Below are positions 6,317 through 14,211 of a stretch of 14,495 bases of DNA, piece after piece. The DNA is taken from contig JAURXE010000671.1 in the NCBI GenBank assembly GCA_030654635.1, positions 1-14,495 of the forward strand, read 5' to 3'. The notes below the pieces were generated by a model. The model saw nothing but the letters and a program-made list of their open reading frames with translations. It had not been told where the DNA came from and made no database searches. The position numbers were made by a program, and so were the translations under genes. This DNA comes from Pseudomonas sp. (GTDB lineage Bacteria > Pseudomonadota > Gammaproteobacteria > Pseudomonadales > Pseudomonadaceae). How positions within the stretch are numbered: position 1 is the first letter of the stretch; the number at the start of each line of letters is the position of its first letter.

Positions 6317-7942
6317 ATGTTCTTGAAGCGTTCCCTGCGTGCGCAACTGCTGGCCCTCTTGGGCGGCAGTTTGCTACTGATTTTACTGATTGCCCTGTCT
6401 TGCTTTAACTCGTTGTCCAACAGCCTGCAGGCCTATAAAGGGCTGCTGCACGGCCCGATTGACGCCTCGCTGTTGATCGATGAAAGCAATGTCGAGTTCA
6501 AGATCCAGGTCCAGGAATGGAAAAACCTGCTGATTCGCGGGCAAAACCCTGCCGACTTTGACAAGCACTGGGGACAGTTTGAAAGCCAGGAGCGCAAGGT
6601 CCAGGAGTCGCTTGGCAAACTGGTCAAAGAAGTCGACTTTGATAACGCCATAAAAACCCAAGTCGAACGCCTGCGCACCGAACACCAAAGTCTTGGCAAT
6701 GCCTACCGCAAAGGCCGCGATGCCTTTGTGGCCACCAGCCACGAGGCCAAAGCTGGCGATGTGGCGGTTAAAGGCATAGATCGCGCCGCCAGCGAGCAAA
6801 TGAGCGCACTGAGCGCCCAACTGCACGCCCTGGCGTTGGGTGAAGCAAAAACCATTAACGCCAACGCTGATAGCACTATTTTGTACGGCACCTTGATCAT
6901 GCTGATCTCAGTGGTGGTCATCAGTTTGGTCAGCCTCAGCCTGCTCAACAGCGTCTTGCTGGCACCGATCAACCGCCTGCTGGGGCACATTGAGCAACTC
7001 AGTCAAGGTAAAATCGGCCAGCGTCAGCAGCACCGCCGTGAGGACGAAATCGGCCGACTGACCGATGCCTCTAACCTATTGCGCGACTTCCTTGCCGATG
7101 CCAGCCGCGAACTGCAGCACAGTACCCAAGAACTGGACAGCGCCAGCGGCAACCTCAACGACATCTCGACCCTGATGACCCACGGTGTACGCGAGCAGTT
7201 CAACCGCACCGATCAAGTCGCCACGGCCATGCAAGAAATGTCCGCCACCGCCCAAGAAGTTGCTCGTCACGCAGTTGAAGCGGCGCACGCCGCAGATGAT
7301 GCCGACAGCTCGGCGCGCCAGAGCGATAGCGTGATGCAGTCGACCATCCTCACCATTACCAGCATTCGCACCGAAATCGCCAACACCGCCGAAGTCATTC
7401 GCACCCTCGAGGCCGACAGCGGGCGCATCGGTAAAGTGCTGGAGGTAATCCGCGGGATTGCCGAGCAAACCAACCTGCTGGCACTAAACGCCGCGATTGA
7501 AGCGGCGCGCGCCGGTGATGCAGGCCGCGGCTTCGCCGTGGTGGCCGATGAAGTGCGTAACCTGGCGAAGAAAACCGCCGACTCCACCGCCGAGATCAAC
7601 CAAATCATCAGCACCGTGCAAACCGGCGCTGTGAATGCCGTAAAGGCCATTGAAACCGGCCAGCACCGCAGTGAAGAAGGCGTCGAGCAAGTCACCCAGG
7701 CCGGCGCCATGCTGCAACGCATCACCGGCGCCGTGGAGGCGATTCGCGACATGAATCGGCAGATCGCCACCGCTGCCGAGGAGCAAACCGCAGTGGCCGA
7801 GGATATTTCACAAAACCTCACCGAAATCACCGCCATCGCCAACTCCAACCAAGAACACGTCGAGCGCACCCAAGCGGCTAGTCACGGCTTGGCCGAGCTG
7901 TCCAGCCAGCTGGGCAAGGTTAGCCGGCGCTTGCAAACCTGA
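6317..7942 (+). CDS. Methyl-accepting chemotaxis protein
   Basis: A 541-residue transmembrane chemoreceptor. TM1 spans about residues 10-30. A periplasmic helical sensor domain of about 155 residues follows ([11 protein letters not shown] in its first half, a four-helix-bundle type pattern). TM2 is about 188-215, then a HAMP domain ([20 protein letters not shown]) and the cytoplasmic signalling coiled coil. The highly conserved hairpin tip begins at residue 383 ([18 protein letters not shown], then [15 protein letters not shown]). It should couple ligand sensing to CheW/CheA; no ligand can be named. There is no C-terminal pentapeptide tether for CheR. GAGAGG at 6303-6308 lies 8 bases before the ATG. 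It carries its own FliA-type promoter and terminator, separate from the flanking operons, and by memory is not at this place in P. aeruginosa. Confidence 0.95.
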   Translation: MFLKRSLRAQLLALLGGSLLLILLIALSCFNSLSNSLQAYKGLLHGPIDASLLIDESNVEFKIQVQEWKNLLIRGQNPADFDKHWGQFESQERKVQESLGKLVKEVDFDNAIKTQVERLRTEHQSLGNAYRKGRDAFVATSHEAKAGDVAVKGIDRAASEQMSALSAQLHALALGEAKTINANADSTILYGTLIMLISVVVISLVSLSLLNSVLLAPINRLLGHIEQLSQGKIGQRQQHRREDEIGRLTDASNLLRDFLADASRELQHSTQELDSASGNLNDISTLMTHGVREQFNRTDQVATAMQEMSATAQEVARHAVEAAHAADDADSSARQSDSVMQSTILTITSIRTEIANTAEVIRTLEADSGRIGKVLEVIRGIAEQTNLLALNAAIEAARAGDAGRGFAVVADEVRNLAKKTADSTAEINQIISTVQTGAVNAVKAIETGQHRSEEGVEQVTQAGAMLQRITGAVEAIRDMNRQIATAAEEQTAVAEDISQNLTEITAIANSNQEHVERTQAASHGLAELSSQLGKVSRRLQT

Positions 7943-7957
7943 TCAGCGCAGCAGCAG

Positions 7958-7999
7958 CCATAAATATCTCGCCGCCTTAGGGCGGCGAGTTATTTATGG
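7958..7999 (+). terminator. Long-stem terminator after the chemoreceptor gene
   Basis: CTCGCCGCC (7968-7976), loop TTAG, GGCGGCGAG (7981-7989) form a perfect 9-bp core. After a T-T mismatch the flanks pair again: CCATAAATA (7958-7966) with TATTTATGG (7991-7999). The T-rich 3' flank supports termination. Confidence 0.8.
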
Positions 8000-8054
8000 G
8001 CTATATCAGCGCTTAAATTCGGCCATTAACTCGACAAAAAAGACAGTTTGTTGC

Positions 8055-8080
8055 GCAAAAGTGTCGCCGTAACCTTTTGC
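8055..8080. promoter_or_regulatory. Inverted repeat upstream of mexV (candidate operator)
   Basis: GCAAAAG (8055-8061) and CTTTTGC (8074-8080) are exact inverted copies with a 12-base gap, so their centres are 19 bases apart, about two helical turns. The site ends 12 bases before a candidate -35. This suggests a dimeric regulator site, but the regulator is unknown. Confidence 0.4.
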
Positions 8081-8092
8081 AAAGCGGCCCTT

Positions 8093-8121
8093 TTGACTCG
8101 CCAGCCCCCCGGCGCTAAGGT
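8093..8121 (+). promoter_or_regulatory. Candidate sigma-70 promoter of mexVW
   Basis: TTGACT (8093-8098, 5 of 6 to consensus), a 17-base spacer, then TAAGGT (8116-8121, which keeps the TA at the start and T at the end). The -10 is poor, so the promoter is probably weak or regulated. Confidence 0.4.
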
Positions 8122-8160
8122 GCCAGGCTTGCCTACCGCCCCACGCCAAGGATCTGGAAT

Positions 8161-9366
8161 ATGTTGCGCCGTCGCCTGCTCACCATGCTGAGCGTGGTCA
8201 CCCTTGTGGTGCTCGCCCTCGCCGCTGCCAAATTTGTCTCTATCTACCAGCAAATTCAGCAATTTAGTGCGCCACCTCCACCCATCGCGGTGAGCGCTGC
8301 AATTGCCAACGAACAACTGTGGCAAAGCCGCTTGCCGGCCATCGGCAGCCTCAAGGCCTTTCAAGGAGTCGACTTGACCGTTGAAGCCGCCGGCACAGTG
8401 AAAGACCTGGAGTTTCGTTCAGGCGAAAAAGTCAGCCTCAATCAACCTCTGCTGCAGCTAGACAGCGCGGTAGAGCAAGCCAGCCTGGCAACCGAACAAG
8501 CCGAGCTGGCGTTGGCGAAAGTTGAGCATGAGCGCGGCAAAAACCTGCTGGCGCGCCAGGCGCTGTCCAAGAGTGAATACGACCGCTTAAGCGCCGAGCT
8601 ACAAAAATCCATCACCCGCGTGGCCCAATTGAACGCCTTGTTGGAGCGCAAGCGCATCATCGCGCCATTCGCCGGCACTATCGGTATTCGCCAGGTCGAT
8701 GTCGGCGACTTCGTCACCTCGGGCACCACAGTGGCGACCCTGCAGGATCTGTCGAAACTCTATGTCGACTTTTACCTGCCCGAACAGAACGTGCCGCAAT
8801 TGGCGTTAGGCCAACAGGTACGGATCAGCGTGGCGGCCTATCCGGGCGAGGTGTTTATCGGCGAGATCACCGCCATCAACCCCAAAGTCGAGGTCAGCAC
8901 CCGCAATTTGCAAGTGCGTGCCCTGCTCGCCAATCCTGACGCCAAGCTGCTGCCCGGCATGTTTGCCAACCTGCAGGTGTTGCTCGCCAGCCAGGCCAAG
9001 CAAGTAGTGGTGCCAGAAACCGCCATCACCTTCACCCTCTACGGCAACAGCCTGTATGTGGTTGGAGCAAAAGAGCAGCCGGCCGCCAGTAACCCCTGCA
9101 CCTCTACCGCCGGGCAATTGCTCTGCTGGTTAGGTCTGGCCAAAGCCCCACAGGCTGTAGAGGCTCAGCAGTCCTTGGTGGTTGAACGGCGTTTTGTCAG
9201 CACCGGCGAGCGTCGCGATGGGCAGGTAATCATTAGCAAAGGTTTGCGCGCCGGCGAGCACATCGTCACCGCCGGCCAGCTCAAGCTCGATAACGGCGCC
9301 AGTGTCAGTCTGATTGCAGACCAGGCCACGGCACTGGCTCCCGCTAGCCCGTCTGCCGCCAACTGA
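8161..9366 (+). CDS. mexV: RND efflux periplasmic adaptor subunit, MexV-like
   Basis: A 401-residue membrane-fusion protein. Residues 7-24 are one hydrophobic segment, with no lipobox cysteine, so it is anchored by a transmembrane helix or cleaved. The domains run in the family order: first lipoyl half (VDLTVEAAGTVKDLEFRSGE, then PLLQLDS), a coiled-coil hairpin at about 101-160 (EQASLATEQAELALAKVEHE to LNALLERKRI), second lipoyl half (IAPFAGTIGIRQVDVGDFV), the beta-barrel (YVDFYLPEQN to LRVLLANPDAKLLPG-type strand) and the membrane-proximal domain. The latter contains a linker of about 30 residues with C313 and C322 that looks like an insertion. AAGGA at 8148-8152 precedes the ATG by 8 bases. 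mexW follows 29 bases downstream. The adaptor bridges MexW to an outer-membrane channel. The symbol is from resemblance to P. aeruginosa MexV and synteny. Confidence 0.88.
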   Translation: MLRRRLLTMLSVVTLVVLALAAAKFVSIYQQIQQFSAPPPPIAVSAAIANEQLWQSRLPAIGSLKAFQGVDLTVEAAGTVKDLEFRSGEKVSLNQPLLQLDSAVEQASLATEQAELALAKVEHERGKNLLARQALSKSEYDRLSAELQKSITRVAQLNALLERKRIIAPFAGTIGIRQVDVGDFVTSGTTVATLQDLSKLYVDFYLPEQNVPQLALGQQVRISVAAYPGEVFIGEITAINPKVEVSTRNLQVRALLANPDAKLLPGMFANLQVLLASQAKQVVVPETAITFTLYGNSLYVVGAKEQPAASNPCTSTAGQLLCWLGLAKAPQAVEAQQSLVVERRFVSTGERRDGQVIISKGLRAGEHIVTAGQLKLDNGASVSLIADQATALAPASPSAAN

Positions 9367-9395
9367 TTAGGCGCCTGCGCCAAGGAACTCTTTGC

Positions 9396-12300
9396 ATGGC
9401 TTTTACCGACCCCTTTATCCGTCGCCCGGTATTGGCGACTGTGGTCAGCTTGCTGATCATCCTGCTGGGCTTTCAAGCCTTCAGCAAACTGACCATCCGC
9501 CAATACCCGCAGATGGAAAACGCCCTGATCACGGTCACCACTGCCTACCCCGGCGCCAATGCCGAGACCATTCAGGGCTATATCACCCAGCCGCTGCAGC
9601 AGAGCCTGGCCAGCGCTGAAGGCATCGATTACATGACCTCGGTAAGCCGACAGAACGTGTCGATTATCTCGATCTATGCGCGTATCGGTGCCGACAGCGA
9701 CCGCATGTTCACCGAGCTACTGGCCAAGGCCAGCGAGGTTAAAAACCAACTACCGCCGAATGCCGAAGACCCGGTACTGAGCAAAGAGGCCGCCGATTCC
9801 TCCGCGCTGATGTACATCAGCTTTTCCAGCGAAGAGCTGAGCAACCCGCAGATTACCGACTACCTGTCCCGCGTCATTCAACCCAAGCTGGCCACTCTGC
9901 CGGGCATGGCCGAGGCGGAAATTCTCGGCAACCAGGTGTTTGCCATGCGCCTGTGGCTCGACCCGGTCAAGCTGGCAGCCTTTGGCCTGACCGCCGATGA
10001 CGTCAGCGAGGCGGTGCGTAAATACAACTTCCTCGCCGCTGCGGGCGAGGTGAAAGGCCAATATGTAGTCACCAGTATCAACGCCGAAACCGAGCTGAAA
10101 TCCACCGAAGCCTTTGCCGCCATTCCGTTGAAAACCCTCGGTGACCGCCGGGTCTTGATTAGCGATGTGGCGCGGGTGGAAATGGGTGCGGAAAACTACG
10201 ATTCGATCAGCTCCTTCGACGGCACTCCGTCCGTCTATATCGGCATCAAGGCCACGCCCAGCGCCAACCCGCTGGATGTGATCAAAGAAGTACGCAAGGT
10301 GCTGCCGCAATTGGCCGCGCAACTACCGCCCAACCTGAAGGCTTCGATTGCCTACGATGCCACCCAATTTATCCAGGCCTCGATCGATGAGGTGATCAAG
10401 ACCCTGTTTGAAGCCGTACTGATTGTCATCGTGGTGGTGTTCCTGTTTTTGGGCGCCTTACGCTCGGTGCTGATCCCGGTGATCACCATCCCGCTGTCGA
10501 TGATCGGCGTACTGTTTTTTATGCAACTGATGGGCTACTCGATCAACCTGCTGACCCTGCTGGCCATGGTGCTGGCGATCGGCCTGGTGGTGGACGATGC
10601 GATCGTGGTGGTGGAGAACATTCATCGCCATATCGAACTGGGTAAAACTCCGCTGGATGCCGCCATCGAAGGCGCCCGCGAAATTGCCGTGCCAGTGGTG
10701 ACCATGACCGTGACCCTGGCGGCGGTGTATGCCCCGATTGGTTTTCTGGAAGGCCTGACCGGCGCACTGTTCAAGGAGTTTGCCCTGACCCTGGCCGGCG
10801 CCGTGGTGATCTCCGGCATAGTCGCCCTGACCCTCTCGCCGATGATGTGTTCACTGCTGCTGCGCCATGAGGAAAACCCCTCGGGCTTTTCCCATCGCCT
10901 CGATCAACTCTTCGAGCGGCTCAAACAACGCTACCAGCGGGCCCTGCACACTACCCTGGATACCCGGCCGGTGGTGCTGACCTTCGCTGCCCTGGTGCTG
11001 TGCCTGATTCCATTACTGCTGATGTTTACCGAGAGCGAACTGGCCCCGGATGAGGATCAAGGCATTGTGTTTCTGATGGCCACCGCGCCACAACCGACCA
11101 ACCTCAATTACCTGAACGCCTATACCGAGCAGTTTGTAAAAATCTTCAAGGAGTTCCCGGAGTACTACTCCTCCTTCCAAATTAATGGGATCAACGGCGT
11201 GCAGTCCGGTATTGGTGGCTTCCTGCTCAAGCCCTGGGATGAGCGCCAGCGCACGCAGATGGAGATTCTGCCGCAGGTGCAGGCACGGCTCGCGCAGATT
11301 CCAGGCTTACAGATTTTCGGCTTCAACTTGCCGGCCCTGCCAGGTACCGGTGAAGGCCTGCCGTTTCAATTTGTGATCAATACGCCCAACGATTACGAGT
11401 CGCTGCTGCAAGTGACCGAGCGGATTAAAAAGCGCGCACAAGAGTCTGGCAAATTCGCCTTTCTGGACGTTGACCTGGCCTTCGACAAGCCGGAAGTAGT
11501 GGTTGAAATCGACCGCGAAAAAGCCGCGCAGATGGGCGTCTCCATGGAGGATCTGGGCGGCACGCTGGCCACGTTGCTCGGCGAGGGTGAGATCAACAGG
11601 TTCACCATTGATGGTCGCAGCTACAAGGTGATTGCCCAGGTCGAGCGCGCTTACCGCGACAATCCCGAGTGGCTCAACAGCTATTACGTTAAAAATAGCG
11701 ACGGCCAGATGCTGCCACTGTCGACCCTGATCAAGGTGCATGACCGCGCGCGCCCCACCCAACTGAACCAGTTTCAGCAGCTCAACTCGGCCATCATCCA
11801 GGGCTTCCCAATCGTCAGCATGGGCGATGCCATCGACACCGTGCGGCAGATCGCCATCGAGGAGGCGCCGCCTGGCTACGCCTTCGACTACGCCGGCGCC
11901 TCGCGGCAATACGTGCAAGAAGGCAGCGCGCTGTACCTGACCTTCGCCCTGGCCCTGGCCTTGATCTTCTTGGTACTGGCCGCGCAGTTTGAGAGCTTCC
12001 GCGATCCACTGGTGATTCTGGTGACCGTCCCACTCTCGATCTGTGGTGCGCTGATTCCGCTATTTCTGGGTTTTTCCAGCATGAACATCTACACCCAGGT
12101 TGGGCTGGTGACGCTGATTGGCTTGATTACCAAACACGGCATCCTGATCGTCGAGTTTGCAAATCAACTGCGCCGCGAGAAAGGCTTGGCACCCCGCGAG
12201 GCCGTTGAACAAGCCGCCGCGATTCGCTTGCGCCCGGTATTGATGACCACCGCAGCCATGGTGTTTGGCATGCTGCCGCTAATTCTGGCCAGCGGTGCCG

Positions 12301-12443
12301 GCGCCGTCAGCCGCTATGACATAGGTTTAGTGATAGCCACCGGCATGTCGGTGGGCACGCTCTTTACCCTGTTCGTACTGCCGTGCGTCTACAGCCTGCT
12401 GGCCAAGCCAGATCCTGCCCGACCAGTGCCAGCCCGCAGTTAA
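9396..12443 (+). CDS. mexW: RND (HAE1) multidrug efflux inner-membrane pump, MexW-like
   Basis: 1015 residues, the normal length for an HAE1 drug/proton antiporter. It starts MAFTDPFIRRPVLATV, the amphipathic entry helix and TM1 of the family. The proton-relay residues are present: D400-D401 in TM4 (GLVVDDAIVVVEN) and K913 in TM10 (LITKHGILIVEFANQ), with RLRPVLMT following. Two periplasmic porter/docking loops lie after TM1 and after TM7 (TESELAPDEDQG begins the second). The protein would export hydrophobic compounds in exchange for protons, with MexV and an outer-membrane channel encoded elsewhere (OprM in P. aeruginosa). AAGGA at 9382-9386 precedes the ATG by 9 bases. The protein agrees closely with what I remember of MexW over its whole length. 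No frameshift or missing key residue is seen. Confidence 0.93.
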   Translation: MAFTDPFIRRPVLATVVSLLIILLGFQAFSKLTIRQYPQMENALITVTTAYPGANAETIQGYITQPLQQSLASAEGIDYMTSVSRQNVSIISIYARIGADSDRMFTELLAKASEVKNQLPPNAEDPVLSKEAADSSALMYISFSSEELSNPQITDYLSRVIQPKLATLPGMAEAEILGNQVFAMRLWLDPVKLAAFGLTADDVSEAVRKYNFLAAAGEVKGQYVVTSINAETELKSTEAFAAIPLKTLGDRRVLISDVARVEMGAENYDSISSFDGTPSVYIGIKATPSANPLDVIKEVRKVLPQLAAQLPPNLKASIAYDATQFIQASIDEVIKTLFEAVLIVIVVVFLFLGALRSVLIPVITIPLSMIGVLFFMQLMGYSINLLTLLAMVLAIGLVVDDAIVVVENIHRHIELGKTPLDAAIEGAREIAVPVVTMTVTLAAVYAPIGFLEGLTGALFKEFALTLAGAVVISGIVALTLSPMMCSLLLRHEENPSGFSHRLDQLFERLKQRYQRALHTTLDTRPVVLTFAALVLCLIPLLLMFTESELAPDEDQGIVFLMATAPQPTNLNYLNAYTEQFVKIFKEFPEYYSSFQINGINGVQSGIGGFLLKPWDERQRTQMEILPQVQARLAQIPGLQIFGFNLPALPGTGEGLPFQFVINTPNDYESLLQVTERIKKRAQESGKFAFLDVDLAFDKPEVVVEIDREKAAQMGVSMEDLGGTLATLLGEGEINRFTIDGRSYKVIAQVERAYRDNPEWLNSYYVKNSDGQMLPLSTLIKVHDRARPTQLNQFQQLNSAIIQGFPIVSMGDAIDTVRQIAIEEAPPGYAFDYAGASRQYVQEGSALYLTFALALALIFLVLAAQFESFRDPLVILVTVPLSICGALIPLFLGFSSMNIYTQVGLVTLIGLITKHGILIVEFANQLRREKGLAPREAVEQAAAIRLRPVLMTTAAMVFGMLPLILASGAGAVSRYDIGLVIATGMSVGTLFTLFVLPCVYSLLAKPDPARPVPARS

Positions 12444-12458
12444 GGCAAAAACACTCAG

Positions 12459-12494
12459 GCATAAAAAAGCCCCGACTTCGGGGCTTTTTTATGC
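12459..12494. terminator. Bidirectional terminator between mexW and the colS-side operon
   Basis: A perfect 16-bp stem, GCATAAAAAAGCCCCG / loop ACTT / CGGGGCTTTTTTATGC, lies between the mexW stop (12443) and the minus-strand stop at 12505. A T run follows the GC core on both strands, so it serves the two converging transcription units. Confidence 0.95.
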
Positions 12495-12504
12495 AATTTA
12501 TCAC

Positions 12505-12732
12505 TCAAGATTTAAGTGCTTGCGACAAGCTAAACATCACTAACAGCAGGTCTTGATCCGGTCGCGCGGGCGCCTGCATTTTACTGCGAGCATTGGCTGG
12601 CATGCGGCAGTGGCTTTGCGGACTCAAGCCACTAAGCACCTGCGGCACAGGCTCGGCCCACGCCGTCAGCGCCATCACACTGGCGCTGAGCGCCGCGATC
12701 AAAAACAAACCTCTAGCGATTTCTAGCTTCAC
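12505..12732 (-). CDS. Small exported protein of unknown function (75 aa, GTG start)
   Basis: From GTG at 12732 the product is MKLEIARGLFLIAALSASVM..., with a hydrophobic core and a signal peptidase I site after ALTAWA (residue 26). The mature peptide is about 49 residues, with one cysteine (C42) and a hydrophobic stretch DLLLVMFSL near the end. AAGGGG (plus-strand CCCCTT at 12741-12746) lies 8 bases before the GTG, which decides this start. An upstream in-frame GTG (12738) is only 2 bases from it. The gene begins 2 bases after the stop of the inaA-like gene, so translation is probably coupled. I do not recognise the family. In P. aeruginosa a hypothetical gene (PA4377) sits at the equivalent place by memory. 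Probably periplasmic or membrane-associated. Confidence 0.7.
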   Translation of the reverse strand: MKLEIARGLFLIAALSASVMALTAWAEPVPQVLSGLSPQSHCRMPANARSKMQAPARPDQDLLLVMFSLSQALKS

Positions 12733-12734
12733 GA

Positions 12735-13433
12735 TCACATCCCCTTGAAAGAGCTGCCAAATGTGGTTTCGTAACCATAGATGAAAGCCTGCCACTGAGT
12801 CGTGCTCCACGACGAATGGCGTTTGAGTTGCAGGATGTCATGCCGTGCGGCACTTTTGGCCCGCCACCGCTGCCGGCTCTTCTCCAGATCCAGCAAGGCG
12901 ATTTCGATTGCTTCGCCCTGCACCCGAACAAATACATGCTTCATGCGCAAGCAACCATGCTGCCAACGCCCCAGGTTAAAGCGCGCCAAGCAAGCGCCTA
13001 CCTCCTGCAGAACCCGTAGATGCAAGGCCTCGCCCCAGAGCTGTTCATCCCCACGGGCATAAGCTTCCTCAAGGCTGCTAAAGCCCTCCAGCGCCTCAGT
13101 GATCAACAGCGCCTGCCAAACCCCATCAACCTTACGGCACTCGGCATACACCAGGGTGGGCACTCTGACCTTGAGCGCAGCGCAAGCCAGCAGCACTTTT
13201 CGCTCACGCATCGCGGTCGGATAACCCAAGGGGTGCAGCAAGGGCCGATAGATATGTCCCACTTGCTGCTTGCGATACAGCAGCTTGCCGGTGGAACTGA
13301 TGACGCGCTTGACCCCACTTTCACCGCCACGCCGCAGATTGGGTTCCTCCACCCACTCACCGGGTAGCGCCAACCATTGATCAAACGCTTGCGCGCTAGG
13401 CAGTTTCAGTAAGGCATTGACGTCAGCAGGCAT
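12735..13433 (-). CDS. inaA: InaA-like protein, lipopolysaccharide kinase (Kdo/WaaP) family
   Basis: A 232-residue cytoplasmic protein with the outline of a small bacterial kinase. LLYRKQQ near residue 55 fits the ATP-anchoring strand, and ALLITEAL (108-115) the hinge. QHGCLRMKHVFV (158-169) occupies the catalytic loop, and ALLDLEKSR (179-187), with D182, the metal-binding loop. The catalytic loop has Cys (C161) where HGD-type kinases have Asp. This may be a trait of the InaA/WaaP branch rather than a defect. The likely role is sugar or lipid phosphorylation in LPS core maturation, though the substrate is unproven. CGGAG (plus-strand 13441-13445) precedes the ATG by 7 bases. It follows the methyltransferase by 16 bases in one operon. 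The symbol follows the family name and synteny with PA4378. Confidence 0.8.
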   Translation of the reverse strand: MPADVNALLKLPSAQAFDQWLALPGEWVEEPNLRRGGESGVKRVISSTGKLLYRKQQVGHIYRPLLHPLGYPTAMRERKVLLACAALKVRVPTLVYAECRKVDGVWQALLITEALEGFSSLEEAYARGDEQLWGEALHLRVLQEVGACLARFNLGRWQHGCLRMKHVFVRVQGEAIEIALLDLEKSRQRWRAKSAARHDILQLKRHSSWSTTQWQAFIYGYETTFGSSFKGM

Positions 13434-13449
13434 CGATTAGCTCCGAAGT

Positions 13450-14130
13450 TTAAGCTTTACGCAAAATATAAATACGCCACATGGCATAAAGCGGAATGAA
13501 GTCTAAGTGTTCCTGCACGGTAAATCCCGCTTCACGAAACTCTGCCTCAATGGTTTTGGCTGGAATCACGAAGCGGTTCTGATAACTGCCACTGGCCTCG
13601 TGCTTGCGCTGCTTTCTGGGGCTGCACTCACGCCAAGCCTTGTAGTTGCCATCGACCCACAATGAAACAATCACGCTGTCGCGAGTCACCCGATGAAACT
13701 CTTTGAGCATGCACAGGCGGTCCTGGGACTGACCGATGTGATGCAGCAAGCGCATGCTGAACACACTGTCGACGGCGTTATCGGGTAAATCAATGGCAAA
13801 GGCCGAGGTTTGCAGCGGTTTTACCCGCGCCACCACAGCACGCGGCTGGCCCTGACAGGCCACGGCGACCATGTCGGCAGAGTTATCCGCGCCGATAATG
13901 CTGCGTTCAGGGTGCTCGGCCAACATCGGCCAAAAACGCCCGGCACCGCAAGGTAAATCCAGTACCTGCTTAGGCTGCCCGGCCAGTTTCAACGCCTGGC
14001 GGGCAATTTGCACCTCGCGCCAAGTGGACAGTCGCCGCGACAAGCCCGTGCGGTGTTTGCGCAAATAGCGCTCTGCATGCTCACGGGTATATTTTTCAGA
14101 AAACTCGAGTTCAACTTCGGCTTTTTTCAT
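13450..14130 (-). CDS. Class I SAM-dependent methyltransferase
   Basis: A 226-residue Rossmann-fold methyltransferase. Motif I is VLDLPCGAGRF (residues 56-66), the SAM-binding glycine-rich loop. D82 in IIGADNS is the acidic residue at the end of strand 2. VDSVFSMRLLHHIG is the usual strand-4 region with the HHI(x) turn. The substrate cannot be told from sequence. The N-terminal ~50 residues are basic and helical (RRLSTWREVQIARQ). ATG 14130 is chosen because AGGAG (plus-strand CTCCT at 14140-14144) lies 9 bases upstream; the codon just before it, TTG at 14133, is a less likely start. It is the first gene of a three-gene operon behind colS, with a kinase-like LPS protein next, suggesting an envelope-related task. 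Corresponds to PA4379 by recalled synteny. Confidence 0.88.
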   Translation of the reverse strand: MKKAEVELEFSEKYTREHAERYLRKHRTGLSRRLSTWREVQIARQALKLAGQPKQVLDLPCGAGRFWPMLAEHPERSIIGADNSADMVAVACQGQPRAVVARVKPLQTSAFAIDLPDNAVDSVFSMRLLHHIGQSQDRLCMLKEFHRVTRDSVIVSLWVDGNYKAWRECSPRKQRKHEASGSYQNRFVIPAKTIEAEFREAGFTVQEHLDFIPLYAMWRIYILRKA

Positions 14131-14156
14131 CAATTGGTACTCCTAAGCATTTTTCC

Positions 14157-14185
14157 ATTCTAAGGCCGAGCATGTCAGAGTCGAA
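14157..14185 (-). promoter_or_regulatory. Promoter of the methyltransferase-inaA operon, weak -35
   Basis: On the minus strand TAGAAT (plus 14157-14162, 5 of 6) is a -10, 17 bases from TTCGAC (plus 14180-14185), a poor -35. The weak -35 with an activator-like site just upstream points to activator-dependent transcription. Confidence 0.5.
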
Positions 14186-14195
14186 TTAGCCCTGC

Positions 14196-14211
14196 GTGAA
14201 AAAACCGTCAA
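14196..14211 (-). promoter_or_regulatory. Candidate ColR binding site overlapping the colS stop codon
   Basis: The minus-strand sequence TTGACGGTTTTTTCAC fits the ColR consensus as I remember it from P. putida, (T/C)(T/C)NA(C/G)NN(T/C)TTTTTCAC, at every defined position. It covers the colS stop (14208-14210) and ends 10 bases before the -35 of the next promoter, a normal place for an OmpR-family activator. The consensus is recalled, not looked up. Confidence 0.6.

Noticed and set aside
7267-7869. A 200-codon open frame on the minus strand inside the chemoreceptor gene
   Set aside because: Low-complexity Ser/Ala-rich product mirroring the conserved signalling domain on the other strand.
8041-8064. 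GACA...TGTC flanking TTGCGCAA as a large palindrome upstream of mexV
   Set aside because: The outer arms and the inner 8-base palindrome do not share a centre, so they do not form one symmetric site.
11307-11918. A 203-codon open frame on the minus strand inside mexW
   Set aside because: It is the antisense shadow of a well-conserved pump gene in GC-rich DNA; no ribosome site or recognisable protein features.
12733-12810. A longer start (12810) for the small exported protein
   Set aside because: It would run far into the inaA-like gene and bury the signal peptide; the ribosome site favours 12732.
14131-14133. TTG at 14133 as methyltransferase start
   Set aside because: The ATG at 14130 directly follows and has the better start codon and ribosome-site spacing.
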